Shown: one piece after another, positions 51,171 through 61,158 of the stretch
Numbering within the stretch: position 1 is the stretch's first letter
Layout of the letters: each line of letters begins with the position of its first letter
Assembly (NCBI RefSeq): GCF_000720765.1
Contig: NZ_JODC01000005.1
Span: forward strand, 62,001 to 126,000
Reading direction: 5' to 3'
DNA length: 64,000 bases
Source of the DNA: Streptomyces sp. NRRL S-646
Lineage (GTDB): Bacteria; Actinomycetota; Actinomycetes; Streptomycetales; Streptomycetaceae
Program-made: the position numbers and the translations under genes
Notes under the pieces: model-generated
The model's database searches: none
What the model was told of the DNA's origin: nothing
The model's input: only the letters and a program-made list of their open reading frames with translations

Positions 51171-51830
51171 ATGACGGTCACCACCGTCCTCACCGCCCGC
51201 GCCCTCCTGCTGGACATGGACGGCACCCTCGTGAACTCCGACGCCGTCGTCGAGCGCATCTGGCGTCGCTGGTCCGAACGGCACGGGCTGGACGCCGACG
51301 AGGTCATGAAGGTGGTGCACGGACGTCAGGGCCATGCCTCCATGGCTCTGCTGCTGCCCGACCGGCCGATGGAGCAGAACCTCGCCGACAATGCCCGGAT
51401 GCTCGCCGAGGAGACCGCCGACGTGGACGGCGTTGTAGCGATCCCCGGGGCGCCTGAGTTCCTCGCCTCGCTGCATGGGCTGCCGCATGCTCTGGTGACG
51501 TCGGCCGACCTGGCTCTTGCCACGGCGCGCATGGGGGCGGCGGGGTTGTCGCTTCCCGAGGTGCGGGTGACTGCTGAGTCGGTGGGCGCCAGCAAGCCGG
51601 ATCCCGAGGGTTTCCTCAAGGGGGCCGCGGAACTGGGTGTCGACCCGGCCGACTGCATCGTCTTCGAGGACTCCGCGGCCGGGATCCAGGCGGGGCGCTC
51701 GGCGGGGATGCGGGTTGTCGGCGTCGGAGCGCGCGCCGATCTGTATGAGCCCGATGTGGTGGTGCGGGATTTGACTCGTGTGCGGGTTGAGGGTGTGGCC
51801 GGTGGGGGGATTCGGCTGTACGTCGGGTGA
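51171..51830 (+). CDS. HAD family hydrolase, beta-phosphoglucomutase/sugar phosphatase-like
   Basis: The 219-residue protein starts at ATG 51171. Motif I is LLLDMDGTLVNSD, the C1 cap holds HGLDADEVMKVVHGRQGHAS, motif II is LVTSAD, and motif III/IV is GASKPDPEGFLKGAAELGVD with FEDSAAGIQAGRSAGM. This is the sugar-phosphatase subset of HAD-IA. It may dephosphorylate sugar phosphates. GGAG lies upstream. Confidence 0.9.
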   Translation: MTVTTVLTARALLLDMDGTLVNSDAVVERIWRRWSERHGLDADEVMKVVHGRQGHASMALLLPDRPMEQNLADNARMLAEETADVDGVVAIPGAPEFLASLHGLPHALVTSADLALATARMGAAGLSLPEVRVTAESVGASKPDPEGFLKGAAELGVDPADCIVFEDSAAGIQAGRSAGMRVVGVGARADLYEPDVVVRDLTRVRVEGVAGGGIRLYVG

Positions 51831-51870
51831 CCTGGCTGGGGATTGCCCGCAGGCTGCGCAGGGTGGGGTG

Positions 51871-51955
51871 TTTCAGCCCGTCCGGCGTTTGAGGACCAGG
51901 CCGTTCAGGCCGAAGCGCCCGTCCCAAAGAAGGCAGCCCCCAGCCGGAGGCGCGC
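51871..51955 (+). repeat. Dispersed repeat, family B (forward copy)
   Basis: TTTCAGCCCGTCCGGCGTTT, then GAGGACCAGGCCGTTCAGGC and CGAAGCGCC, shares more than 40 of its first 50 bases with the copy at 13347. It lies between two convergent genes. Confidence 0.75.
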
Positions 51956-51959
51956 GGCC

Positions 51960-52907
51960 TCATGGCTGCGACGTCTCCGACTCCAGCCACGCCCGCGTCT
52001 CCGCCCCGTACACCCCCAGCTCGTCCCCCTGGATCCCCCGCGCCCACTGGTATCTGCTGACCGCGTCCTCGACGCCCTCGTTGTAGTGGCCGCCCGGCTG
52101 TCTCGTGTAGAGGCCGAGCTGGGTCAGGCGCAGTTCGAGTTCGGTGACCTCGGGGCCCTCGGAGCCGCGGCGCAGCACGGGCGGTGTTTTCTGGCGGCTG
52201 TCGGTCGCTCCGATGCTGGCGCCGGCGGTGGCCGTAGGCGCGGTCCGGGTCGGCTCGGGCGACCGGGACGGGCTCGGCGAGGCGCTCGTCGCCGACGGGG
52301 ACGGCGAGAGCGACGGGCTCGCGCTGACCACCGGTACCGGCGGTGCGGGCCGTACGGACGTGGCGCTCTTCGACGGCGACGCGGACTCCGGGCTCGGCGA
52401 CACGTCCGGCACGCTCGCCCGTACGTCGTCGGGCAGCGCGGTGTCCCGCGTCGGCGCCTCGTAGGAGAACAGCCCGCTCGCCATCCCGGCTGCTGTCATC
52501 ACCGCGACGACCGCCCCGCCGACACCGAGCAGCACGGTGCGATGTCTGCGGCGCCCCCTGCCCGCCGCGTCGTCCTCGTCGTACGGGTCCGCGGTGTCTC
52601 CCGTGCCCGCGCCCTCGAACAGGTGCAGATCGTCGGCGCTCGGCACCTCGGCATCCACCGCCCGTAACGGCATCGTCGCCTCGACCGCCGGCACCACAGG
52701 AGGCGCGGCGGGCTCGCTCCCCGCCCCCTCCAGCTCTACATACGGCCGTATCCGCAGCGGGTCGAAGTCCTCCGCCGCGGCCTGCTCGGCCGTACGGGCG
52801 TCGCGCAGGGCGTCGGACGCCCGTTGAGTGCAGCCGCAGGACGGAGTGTTGTCCGCCCCTCTGGGCGCTCCGCACTCCGGGCACTGGTGACCTTTCGGGT
52901 CTGTCAC
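51960..52907 (-). CDS. Peptidoglycan-binding domain membrane protein
   Basis: The 315-residue protein has an N-terminal zinc ribbon (QCPECGAPRGADNTPSCGCT, residues 8-27), an acidic cytoplasmic part, one membrane segment (about 124-147, VLLGVGGAVVAVMTAAGMAS), a long Ser/Pro linker, and a C-terminal PG_binding_1 domain (SEGPEVTELELRLTQLGLYT, YNEGVEDAVSRYQWARGIQG). It would connect the cytoplasm to peptidoglycan and could scaffold the wall. The partner is unknown. It is divergent from the MFS fusion gene (gap 168 bp). Confidence 0.88.
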   Translation of the reverse strand: MTDPKGHQCPECGAPRGADNTPSCGCTQRASDALRDARTAEQAAAEDFDPLRIRPYVELEGAGSEPAAPPVVPAVEATMPLRAVDAEVPSADDLHLFEGAGTGDTADPYDEDDAAGRGRRRHRTVLLGVGGAVVAVMTAAGMASGLFSYEAPTRDTALPDDVRASVPDVSPSPESASPSKSATSVRPAPPVPVVSASPSLSPSPSATSASPSPSRSPEPTRTAPTATAGASIGATDSRQKTPPVLRRGSEGPEVTELELRLTQLGLYTRQPGGHYNEGVEDAVSRYQWARGIQGDELGVYGAETRAWLESETSQP

Positions 52908-53054
52908 GCGTTCGTCCCTCCCTTCACGCTCCCCTCGCGAACTTCAGAGGTTATCCAGGTCATCTTCACTCCGTGCCGTTAGCCCCCGGAATATCGGGTT
53001 CCACCAGGACTCAACAGGCCATAACCGGTCACACCGATCACCATGGACGTGTAA

Positions 53055-55641
<2,587 letters not shown>

Positions 55642-55645
55642 CCGG

Positions 55646-56278
55646 TCATTGTGCGGAGACGGTGTGCGGGGCACGCAACCGAATATGGGTCGCCCCCGGT
55701 GAGTCCAGGACCTGCGTCTTCTGCCACTCGATGTGCTGGTCGCCCAGGTCGTCGAAGAGCCGGCGGCCCCCGCAGGCGAGGACCGGCACGACGTGCAGGA
55801 GAAGCTCGTCCAGCCACCCTGCCCGGATGAACTGCTGCACGAGATCCGCGCCGCCCGCCAGCGACACGTCCTTGTCGCCGGCCGCCTCCCTGGCCAGCTC
55901 CAGCGCCCGCTCCGGGCCCTCGGTGACGAAGTGGAAGGTGGTGCCGCCCTTCTTCACCAGCGCCTCGCGGGCGTGGTGGGTGACGACGTACACGGGCGCG
56001 TGGAAGGGCGGCTCGTCGCCCCACGGGATCTCCCCCGTGATGTACATGCCGTGGCCCATCACGACCGCGCCGGGCCGAGTGACATGCTCGGCGATCAGGT
56101 CGTCGTCGGGTCCGGTGTCCCCGCCCTTCATCCCCTGCATCTGCCGGAACGTCCGCAGCCCGTACACCCACGAGTGCAGCCGTTCCCCGCCGATCCCGAG
56201 CGGGTGCTCGCGCCCCGACTCGGGCCCCGCGATGTATCCGTCGAGCGACATGGCCAGCCGTGCGATGACCTCACCCAT
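55646..56278 (-). CDS. Dihydrofolate reductase-like protein (RibD C-terminal family)
   Basis: The 210-residue protein starts at ATG 56278 (MGEVIARLAMSLDGYIAGPE). The DHFR-like fold has AVVMGHGMYITGEIPWG and the NADPH-binding segment SLAGGADLVQQFIRAGWLDE, with LLHVVPVLACGGRRLFDDL, all family signatures. It is probably a reductase of a flavin or folate precursor or unknown substrate. The in-frame part upstream of ATG 56278 is a decayed CoA-transferase. It forms an operon with the GNAT gene. Confidence 0.9.
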   Translation of the reverse strand: MGEVIARLAMSLDGYIAGPESGREHPLGIGGERLHSWVYGLRTFRQMQGMKGGDTGPDDDLIAEHVTRPGAVVMGHGMYITGEIPWGDEPPFHAPVYVVTHHAREALVKKGGTTFHFVTEGPERALELAREAAGDKDVSLAGGADLVQQFIRAGWLDELLLHVVPVLACGGRRLFDDLGDQHIEWQKTQVLDSPGATHIRLRAPHTVSAQ

Positions 56279-56574
56279 GACAACCTCCTCAGTACGCTTC
56301 CGGGCCTCTGCACCCCTGCGTCGATCGGCCGCCCGCGAAATCGACACACCGACCGCACGAATTCGCAGGCGCGTCGCCATGAACCGCAGCGACCGGCTCT
56401 GCGCCCTGGCCGGCGGTAGGAAACCGCGCCTTGTGGCCGCACCGAGCGGGGCGGTGGGCTGTGCCAGGGCCCGCGACGCCGAGTCGATTCGCTGGGCAGG
56501 CTCTGGGCCGTGCGGGTTCCGGTCGGGGCGCCAAAGGATCCGTCCGCTGTCGTACTCCGTGTCGATCGCGTGCC

Positions 56575-56710
56575 CGGCGCCGCCAGGGTGGTCCACGCGG
56601 ACGACGTCGGCGCCCAGGTCGGCGAGGAGCATGGCGGCGGACGGGCCGGGCCCGGTACCCGGCCGGCTCCACCACGCGGACGCCGGGAAGCGGGCCGTGT
56701 CCAGGCGTCC
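56575..56710 (-). pseudogene. Remnant of a CoA-transferase family III (Mcr/CaiB-like) gene, N-terminal part with frameshift
   Basis: On the minus strand one frame reads GHGPLPGVRVVEPAG, the start of CaiB/BaiF proteins (usually GPLAGVRVVE.AGIGPGPFAAM). The match then continues in the next frame as GTGPGPSAAMLLADLGADVV and RVDHPGGAGHA. The switch is at about 56655, showing a 1-2 base indel. The rest of the gene is absent. The gap 56279-56880 (602 bp) otherwise holds a short in-frame stretch I cannot name and the promoter of the next gene. Confidence 0.7.
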
Positions 56711-56880
56711 TTGCCTCTGCCGTGCAGTCGCCACGGGTTATGACCGGCGCGGGGTCGCATCGTCGACTTCGTCGCCGCCTCCGAGGCGACCCGGGAGGCC
56801 CCGTCCGCCGTTTGAGGGGTGGCTTCCGGGCAACCCGGACGAGGAACCGGCCCACGGGGCCGACACACCGGAAGGCACCC

Positions 56881-57546
56881 ATGTCCACAGGCATGATCAT
56901 TGCTCTGATCGTGATCGTGGCGGCCGTGGTCGTTGTCGCGGCCGCCCTCACTCTGCGTGCCCGGGGCGGGTACGGCGGCCGGGACCTGAAGCGGCGCTTC
57001 GGGCCCGAGTACGACCGGACGCTGGCCCGGCACGACGGGGACGCCAAGGCCGCCGAGCGTGAGCTCACGGAGCGCGTGGAGCGGCACGGATCGCTGCGCG
57101 AGCAGCCGCTGGAGCCGGGCAGGCGCGAGGAGTTCACGGCCCGCTGGACGGCCGCCCAGGAGCGCTTCGTCGACGCGCCGCGGGAAGCGGTCACCGAGGC
57201 GGACCGGCTGCTCGCGGAGCTCGCCGCCCTCCGTGGCTTCCCCGACGACAGCCACTACGAGGAACAGCTCGCCGCCCTCTCCGTCCACCACGCCGACCAC
57301 GTCCACGGCTACCGACACGTCCACCGTGTCGCACGCGTGAGCGGGCAGGACGGCGACCGGGCCGACACGGAGGAGATGCGCGAGGCGATGGTGGAGGCCC
57401 GGGCCCTCTTCGAGGACCTGACCGCCCCGCCCCGCCGCACCGAGAAGACTCCGGCGTCCGCCGCCACCCGCACCAAGGTCCACAAGCACGAGAGCCGCGG
57501 CCACCTGCCCTGGGCCCTCAACCGACGCCAAGCCAAGGGGAGCTGA
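56881..57546 (+). CDS. Membrane-anchored hypothetical protein
   Basis: The 221-residue protein starts at ATG 56881 with one N-terminal membrane segment (about 5-25, MIIALIVIVAAVVVVAAALT). The soluble part (30-190) has a helical pattern, including FVDAPREAVTEADRLLAELA. The C-terminus is basic (TKVHKHESRGHLPWALNRRQ). The related motif in the next gene suggests a shared domain. I do not recognise a named family. The 5-bp gap to the next gene implies cotranscription. Confidence 0.82.
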   Translation: MSTGMIIALIVIVAAVVVVAAALTLRARGGYGGRDLKRRFGPEYDRTLARHDGDAKAAERELTERVERHGSLREQPLEPGRREEFTARWTAAQERFVDAPREAVTEADRLLAELAALRGFPDDSHYEEQLAALSVHHADHVHGYRHVHRVARVSGQDGDRADTEEMREAMVEARALFEDLTAPPRRTEKTPASAATRTKVHKHESRGHLPWALNRRQAKGS

Positions 57547-57551
57547 GCGAC

Positions 57552-58010
57552 ATGACGGATGCGACGACCGGCCCCGCCGCCGAAGGTGCCGAGGCCGAGG
57601 ACAGGACGAACCGCACCACGGTGACGCCCACCCCGCAGGAGGTGACGGAGGAGGCGGAAACCGGGGCGGGTCACGAGGGCACGGCCCCCGGCCGGCCCAC
57701 CGGCACTCCCGGCCCCACCACCACCACCCCGACCACGACCCCGACCAGCGGCCGCCTCCTCCCGCACGACGAGTGCGACAAGCTGGAGCTCCGCCTTCGC
57801 CACGCGGTCTCCGGGTTCGTGGACGGGCCGCGGGACTCCGTCGAGGAGGCCGATCACGTGGTCGAGGAGATCGCCGGACAGTTCACCGAGGCCCTGACCC
57901 GGCGGCGCCGCACCCTGCGCATGTCCTGGCAGGACGGCGAGGACACCGAACAGCTCCGGCTGGCCCTGCGGGACTACCGGAACCTGGCGGAACGACTCCT
58001 ACACGGGTGA
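57552..58010 (+). CDS. Hypothetical protein with Thr/Pro-rich N-terminus
   Basis: The 152-residue protein has a disordered N-terminal half (about 1-65, rich in Thr, Pro, Gly; GPTTTTPTTTPTSGRLL). The helical C-terminal half contains FVDGPRDSVEEADHVVEEIA, matching the motif in the upstream gene, so the two share a domain. RBS GGGGAG overlaps the previous stop. Its 3' end overlaps the convergent DUF1992 gene by 12 bp. Confidence 0.8.
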   Translation: MTDATTGPAAEGAEAEDRTNRTTVTPTPQEVTEEAETGAGHEGTAPGRPTGTPGPTTTTPTTTPTSGRLLPHDECDKLELRLRHAVSGFVDGPRDSVEEADHVVEEIAGQFTEALTRRRRTLRMSWQDGEDTEQLRLALRDYRNLAERLLHG

Positions 58011-58451
58011 CCCGTTCGAAGTACCCGTATCCCTCTCAGCGTCCCTCGCCGTCGTCCGGCGCTCCCGCCACTCCCGTGCGACCTCCTCGACGTCGTACGG
58101 CTTCATCCCGAGCGGGGGGCCGGGCGGCGGCTTGAACATCATGTCGCGGATCTTGACGTTGACGTCGGTGACGATCTTCCGCGCGATCCGCTCCGAGGGC
58201 GCCGCATACGCTGCCGCCAGCGCGTCCTCGGCCTCCTTGCGCAGGGCGAGCGTGGGCGGCAGCACGGACAGACCCTCGCGGGCCATCTTCTGCTTGATCC
58301 ACCACAGTTCGTCGTACGAGGTGTCGGTACCGGCGGGCAACGGCTTGCCCGCACCGGGCAGTTGGGTGAACTCGCCGCGTCTTTCGGCGTCACGGATCTG
58401 CTTGTCGACCCAGGACTCGAACGGCACACCCGGTGGCTTTCGCTCGGTCAT
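57999..58451 (-). CDS. DUF1992 domain-containing protein (DnaJ-like)
   Basis: The 150-residue protein starts MTERKPPGVPFESWVDKQIR. DUF1992 signatures are present: GEFTQLPGAGKPLP, then YDELWWIKQKMAREGLSVLP and LALRKEAEDALA. These cytoplasmic proteins relate to J-domain co-chaperones, but the HPD motif is absent. It ends in the proline-rich MFKPPPGPPLGMKPYDVEEV. It is divergent from the FHA-like gene. Confidence 0.9.
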   Translation of the reverse strand: MTERKPPGVPFESWVDKQIRDAERRGEFTQLPGAGKPLPAGTDTSYDELWWIKQKMAREGLSVLPPTLALRKEAEDALAAAYAAPSERIARKIVTDVNVKIRDMMFKPPPGPPLGMKPYDVEEVAREWRERRTTARDAERDTGTSNGSPV

Positions 58452-58532
58452 GACTCCATTGTGCCGGACGCGGCATGCCCGGGCGATTTATCATGCGGCC
58501 GCTGTGTAAGGACACTTCAAGAGGAGCAGCGC

Positions 58533-58925
58533 GTGCTCGAACTGACCATGGCCACCGTCTCCGGGGCGGAAGAGGGGGCCACGGCCGGCATGCTCATGGC
58601 CGACGCACCCAGTGAGCCCGGTGCCGTGCTGCGGGTGGGGCGGGACACGTCCGTGTGCCGTCTTGCGACGCCCGACGACTGGCTGTTCATCTCCCGGGTC
58701 CACCTGGAGTTCCTGTGCGGCCCCGAGGGGATCTGGCAGCTGACCTGGCTGCGCGGCTCACAGGCCGACCCGTCCTCCGAGGTCCGGCTGATCGTCGGGG
58801 AGTACGCGCAGCCGCTCGCCTACGGCGGGACCGTGGCGCTGCCCAGAGGCGGCAGCGGCGAGATCGTCGTCCAGGACCGCACCGCCCCACGCAGCGTCAA
58901 CGTCGGCTTCTACCACGAGTACTGA
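58533..58925 (+). CDS. FHA-like domain protein, single domain
   Basis: The 130-residue protein starts at GTG 58533 with GAGGAG upstream (VLELTMATVSGAEEGATAGM). The FHA core is visible: GAVLRVGRDTSVCRLATPDD and WLFISRVHLEFLCGPEGIWQ, giving the GR...SRxH signature that binds phosphothreonine. It has no kinase or other partner in sight. Alternatively the fold is a FHA-like scaffold without phosphopeptide binding. It is followed by a family A repeat. Confidence 0.78.
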   Translation: MLELTMATVSGAEEGATAGMLMADAPSEPGAVLRVGRDTSVCRLATPDDWLFISRVHLEFLCGPEGIWQLTWLRGSQADPSSEVRLIVGEYAQPLAYGGTVALPRGGSGEIVVQDRTAPRSVNVGFYHEY

Positions 58926-58929
58926 AGCG

Positions 58930-59035
58930 GCCGGGTGAAGTCCGCTGCGCCCCGAAGGGGCGCGGGGAACTGCGCGACCAGCCACGACGGCGCCGCAGGC
59001 ATCGACGGCCCCCCTTGGACGGGGACCCCACCCGC
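58930..59035 (-). repeat. Dispersed repeat, family A (inverted copy)
   Basis: GCGCCCCGAAGGGGCGCGGG followed by GAACTGCGCGACCAGCCACGACGG (58950 onward) is the reverse of the element at 43995-44125 with the middle missing. It lies between the convergent FHA and O-methyltransferase genes. Confidence 0.72.
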
Positions 59036-59041
59036 GGAGCG

Positions 59042-59710
59042 CTAAAGCACGCGCGCCAGCGCGAAGCCGTCGTAGCCCTTGCTGCCCACCGTCTGGATCG
59101 CCGTGCCGCTCAACCGCGGGTGCGAGCCGATCAGTTCGACGGCGGCGCGGCTGCCCAGCACGTCGGGCGCATTGCTGTCCGCGTCGGCGACCCGGCCGCC
59201 GCGTACGACGTTGTCCACGACGATCAGGCTGCCCGCGCTGGTGAGCCGGAGGGCCCACTCCACGTAGTTCGGGTTGTTGACCTTGTCGGCGTCGATGAAG
59301 ACCAGGTCGAAGGGGGGCGGGTTCTCGTCGGCCAGTTTGGGCAGCGACTCCAGGGCCGGGCCGACCCGCACCTCGACGATCCGGTCGAGGCCCGCGCGCG
59401 TGATGTTGCGGCCGGCGACCTCGGCGTGCTTGGCGCTGTACTCGAGCGAGATCAGGCGGCCGTCCTCGGGCAGCGCGCGGGCCAGCCAGATGGTGCTGTA
59501 GCCGCCGAGGGTGCCGATCTCCAGGATGGTGCGGGCGCCCTGGATCTGGGCGAGGAGCTGCAGGAACTTGCCCTGGAGCGGGGTCACCGCGATCTGCGGG
59601 AGCTCGGCGGCGTCGCTGTCGCGGAGGGCCGCTTCGAGGGCGTCGTCGTTCCGTGAGAGGTGGGTGCTGAAGTACTCGTCCACGTCGTCCCAGAGCTGCG
59701 ACTCGCTCAT
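59042..59710 (-). CDS. O-methyltransferase, class I SAM-dependent (CCoAOMT-like)
   Basis: The 222-residue protein has the SAM motif I ILEIGTLGGYSTIWLARALP, followed by GRLISLEYSAKHAEVAGRNI and motif FDLVFIDADKVNNPNYVEWA, whose Asp residues bind the metal as in caffeoyl-CoA O-methyltransferases. VVDNVVRGGRV and PRLSGTAIQTVGSKGYDGFA complete the pattern. It methylates a catechol-like hydroxyl in the cytosol; substrate unknown. A pair of operator-like 13-mers overlaps its promoter. Confidence 0.9.
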   Translation of the reverse strand: MSESQLWDDVDEYFSTHLSRNDDALEAALRDSDAAELPQIAVTPLQGKFLQLLAQIQGARTILEIGTLGGYSTIWLARALPEDGRLISLEYSAKHAEVAGRNITRAGLDRIVEVRVGPALESLPKLADENPPPFDLVFIDADKVNNPNYVEWALRLTSAGSLIVVDNVVRGGRVADADSNAPDVLGSRAAVELIGSHPRLSGTAIQTVGSKGYDGFALARVL

Positions 59711-59734
59711 TCGCTGTGCCTTCCGTGTGACTGC

Positions 59735-59768
59735 TTAGCGCTTCTAACTAGCTGCCCTAATGAATATA
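59735..59768 (-). promoter_or_regulatory. Promoter of the O-methyltransferase gene with two adjacent TTAG-N5-CTAA-type sites
   Basis: TTAGCGCTTCTAA (59735-59747) abuts CTAGCTGCCCTAA (59748-59760). On the minus strand a TATATT -10-like hexamer lies at 59768-59763, so the two sites would sit at the transcription start. This resembles a MarR-type operator arrangement. No MarR gene is adjacent. Confidence 0.5.
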
Positions 59769-59811
59769 GCCGCGGGCCGGTGCCCCGTCAGGGAGATCAT
59801 GACGGCCGGGT

Positions 59812-60945
59812 TCAGCTGATCGGTGGAGGCGCGTGCACCGGCGGCGGAGGCGGCACCGGGCGCCGGGAACGCCGTACCGCGAACACCGTCACGGCCGCGA
59901 CGGCAAAGGCGAAGGCGCCGGAGACCGTCAGCAGCCACGCCGGGATCCCGGCCACCTTGCGCAGCCGGTCCTCGTAGATCACCTGCTGGAACGGGGTGTC
60001 CGCGGACGCCCGGCGCAGTACGTGGTCGCCGGAGATCGACGACGGGTACGGGAACTCCTGGCCGATCGCGGTCAGGAACGGTGTGCCCGCGGCCAGCTCG
60101 GCCAGCGGGCCCGACTTCGCCGTGACACGTCCGGCGTAGGTGACGCGGGGACGCTCGCCGCCGATCGCGGAGCGGGTCTCCATGCGGTGCGCGGCGAGGA
60201 CGTACAGGCCCAGGGACTGCGGGGTGCGGGCCAGGCGGGACAGGCGCATCGGGTAGACGGGCTGCCCGGACGCGAAGGTGAGGTGGAGCGGGTCCAGCCT
60301 GCCGTTCAGCGCGGTGTTCGCGGTGCCGGGGGAGAGGCGGACGGCGACGTACTCCCAGCGGCGGCTCACATACGGCTGGAGGGCGTCCTGGAGGCGGGGC
60401 GGCATGGCGAAGCCGTTGGTGTCGAGCCAGGCGTTCAGGGCGGCCGGGTCGGTGGCGGTCAGGCGGGCCACGTCGAAGGGGCCGAGCTTCTGCCGGCCGA
60501 CCACGCCCACGCCGGGAGCGCCGGCACCGGCCCCGGGCGGGCCGCCCGCGCTGCTGCCGTCGCCGGTGACCAGCGGCCAGTCGCCGTCCTGCGGCCAGAA
60601 GTGGTAGCGGTCGCGGTGGACGGGGGCGGTGGTGGCGGCGAGCTGGGTGAACAGCGCCGGGTCGCCGAGCTCGACCGTCGCGCGGTGCGGGACCGGCATG
60701 ATCCAGGCGGCCCGGCCGGCGTCCCCGCCGACCGTCAGGGACATCACGATCTGTTCCCGGCTGCCGTCCCAGCGCACGACGGACTCCTCACGGCCGACGC
60801 TCACCCGCCGCTGCCCCTCGGGGATCAACGCGCCGCAGCCGCACGCGTACGCCGGTGCCATCAATGACCCCAGCTGAGTCGCCAGCAGGGTCACAACGAC
60901 CGCCAGTAACCGTGCGCGTGTGCATCTCCGCGGGAAACAGGCCAT
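59812..60945 (-). CDS. DUF2330 domain-containing protein, exported
   Basis: The 377-residue protein has a signal peptide (RLLAVVVTLLATQLGSLMAP, cleavage before ACGCGALIPEG), a large extracellular DUF2330 domain (WIMPVPHRATVELGDPALFT, LAATTAPVHRDRYHF), and a C-terminal membrane anchor (about 340-362, WLLTVSGAFAFAVAAVTVFA). CGCGA just past the signal is conserved in the family. The function is unknown. It is divergent from the GT87-PAP2 gene. Confidence 0.88.
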   Translation of the reverse strand: MACFPRRCTRARLLAVVVTLLATQLGSLMAPAYACGCGALIPEGQRRVSVGREESVVRWDGSREQIVMSLTVGGDAGRAAWIMPVPHRATVELGDPALFTQLAATTAPVHRDRYHFWPQDGDWPLVTGDGSSAGGPPGAGAGAPGVGVVGRQKLGPFDVARLTATDPAALNAWLDTNGFAMPPRLQDALQPYVSRRWEYVAVRLSPGTANTALNGRLDPLHLTFASGQPVYPMRLSRLARTPQSLGLYVLAAHRMETRSAIGGERPRVTYAGRVTAKSGPLAELAAGTPFLTAIGQEFPYPSSISGDHVLRRASADTPFQQVIYEDRLRKVAGIPAWLLTVSGAFAFAVAAVTVFAVRRSRRPVPPPPPVHAPPPIS

Positions 60946-61158
60946 TCCCCGAAGCCTCCGTGCTGCCGTGGACAGAGCTTCACACGGTACGGGGGCCTCG
61001 GCGGTTCCGGAGGCGATCGCTTATCGGGCGCACTATGGTCATCCCGACAAATGGAGCACGTACGGCAGGTGAATCCGGGACGTCCTGCGTCTCTCCAACG
61101 GGGACGATCCGAACCACAGGGTGCGAAAAGGAGCGAAGGGGCGGGAGGCCGACCAGGC

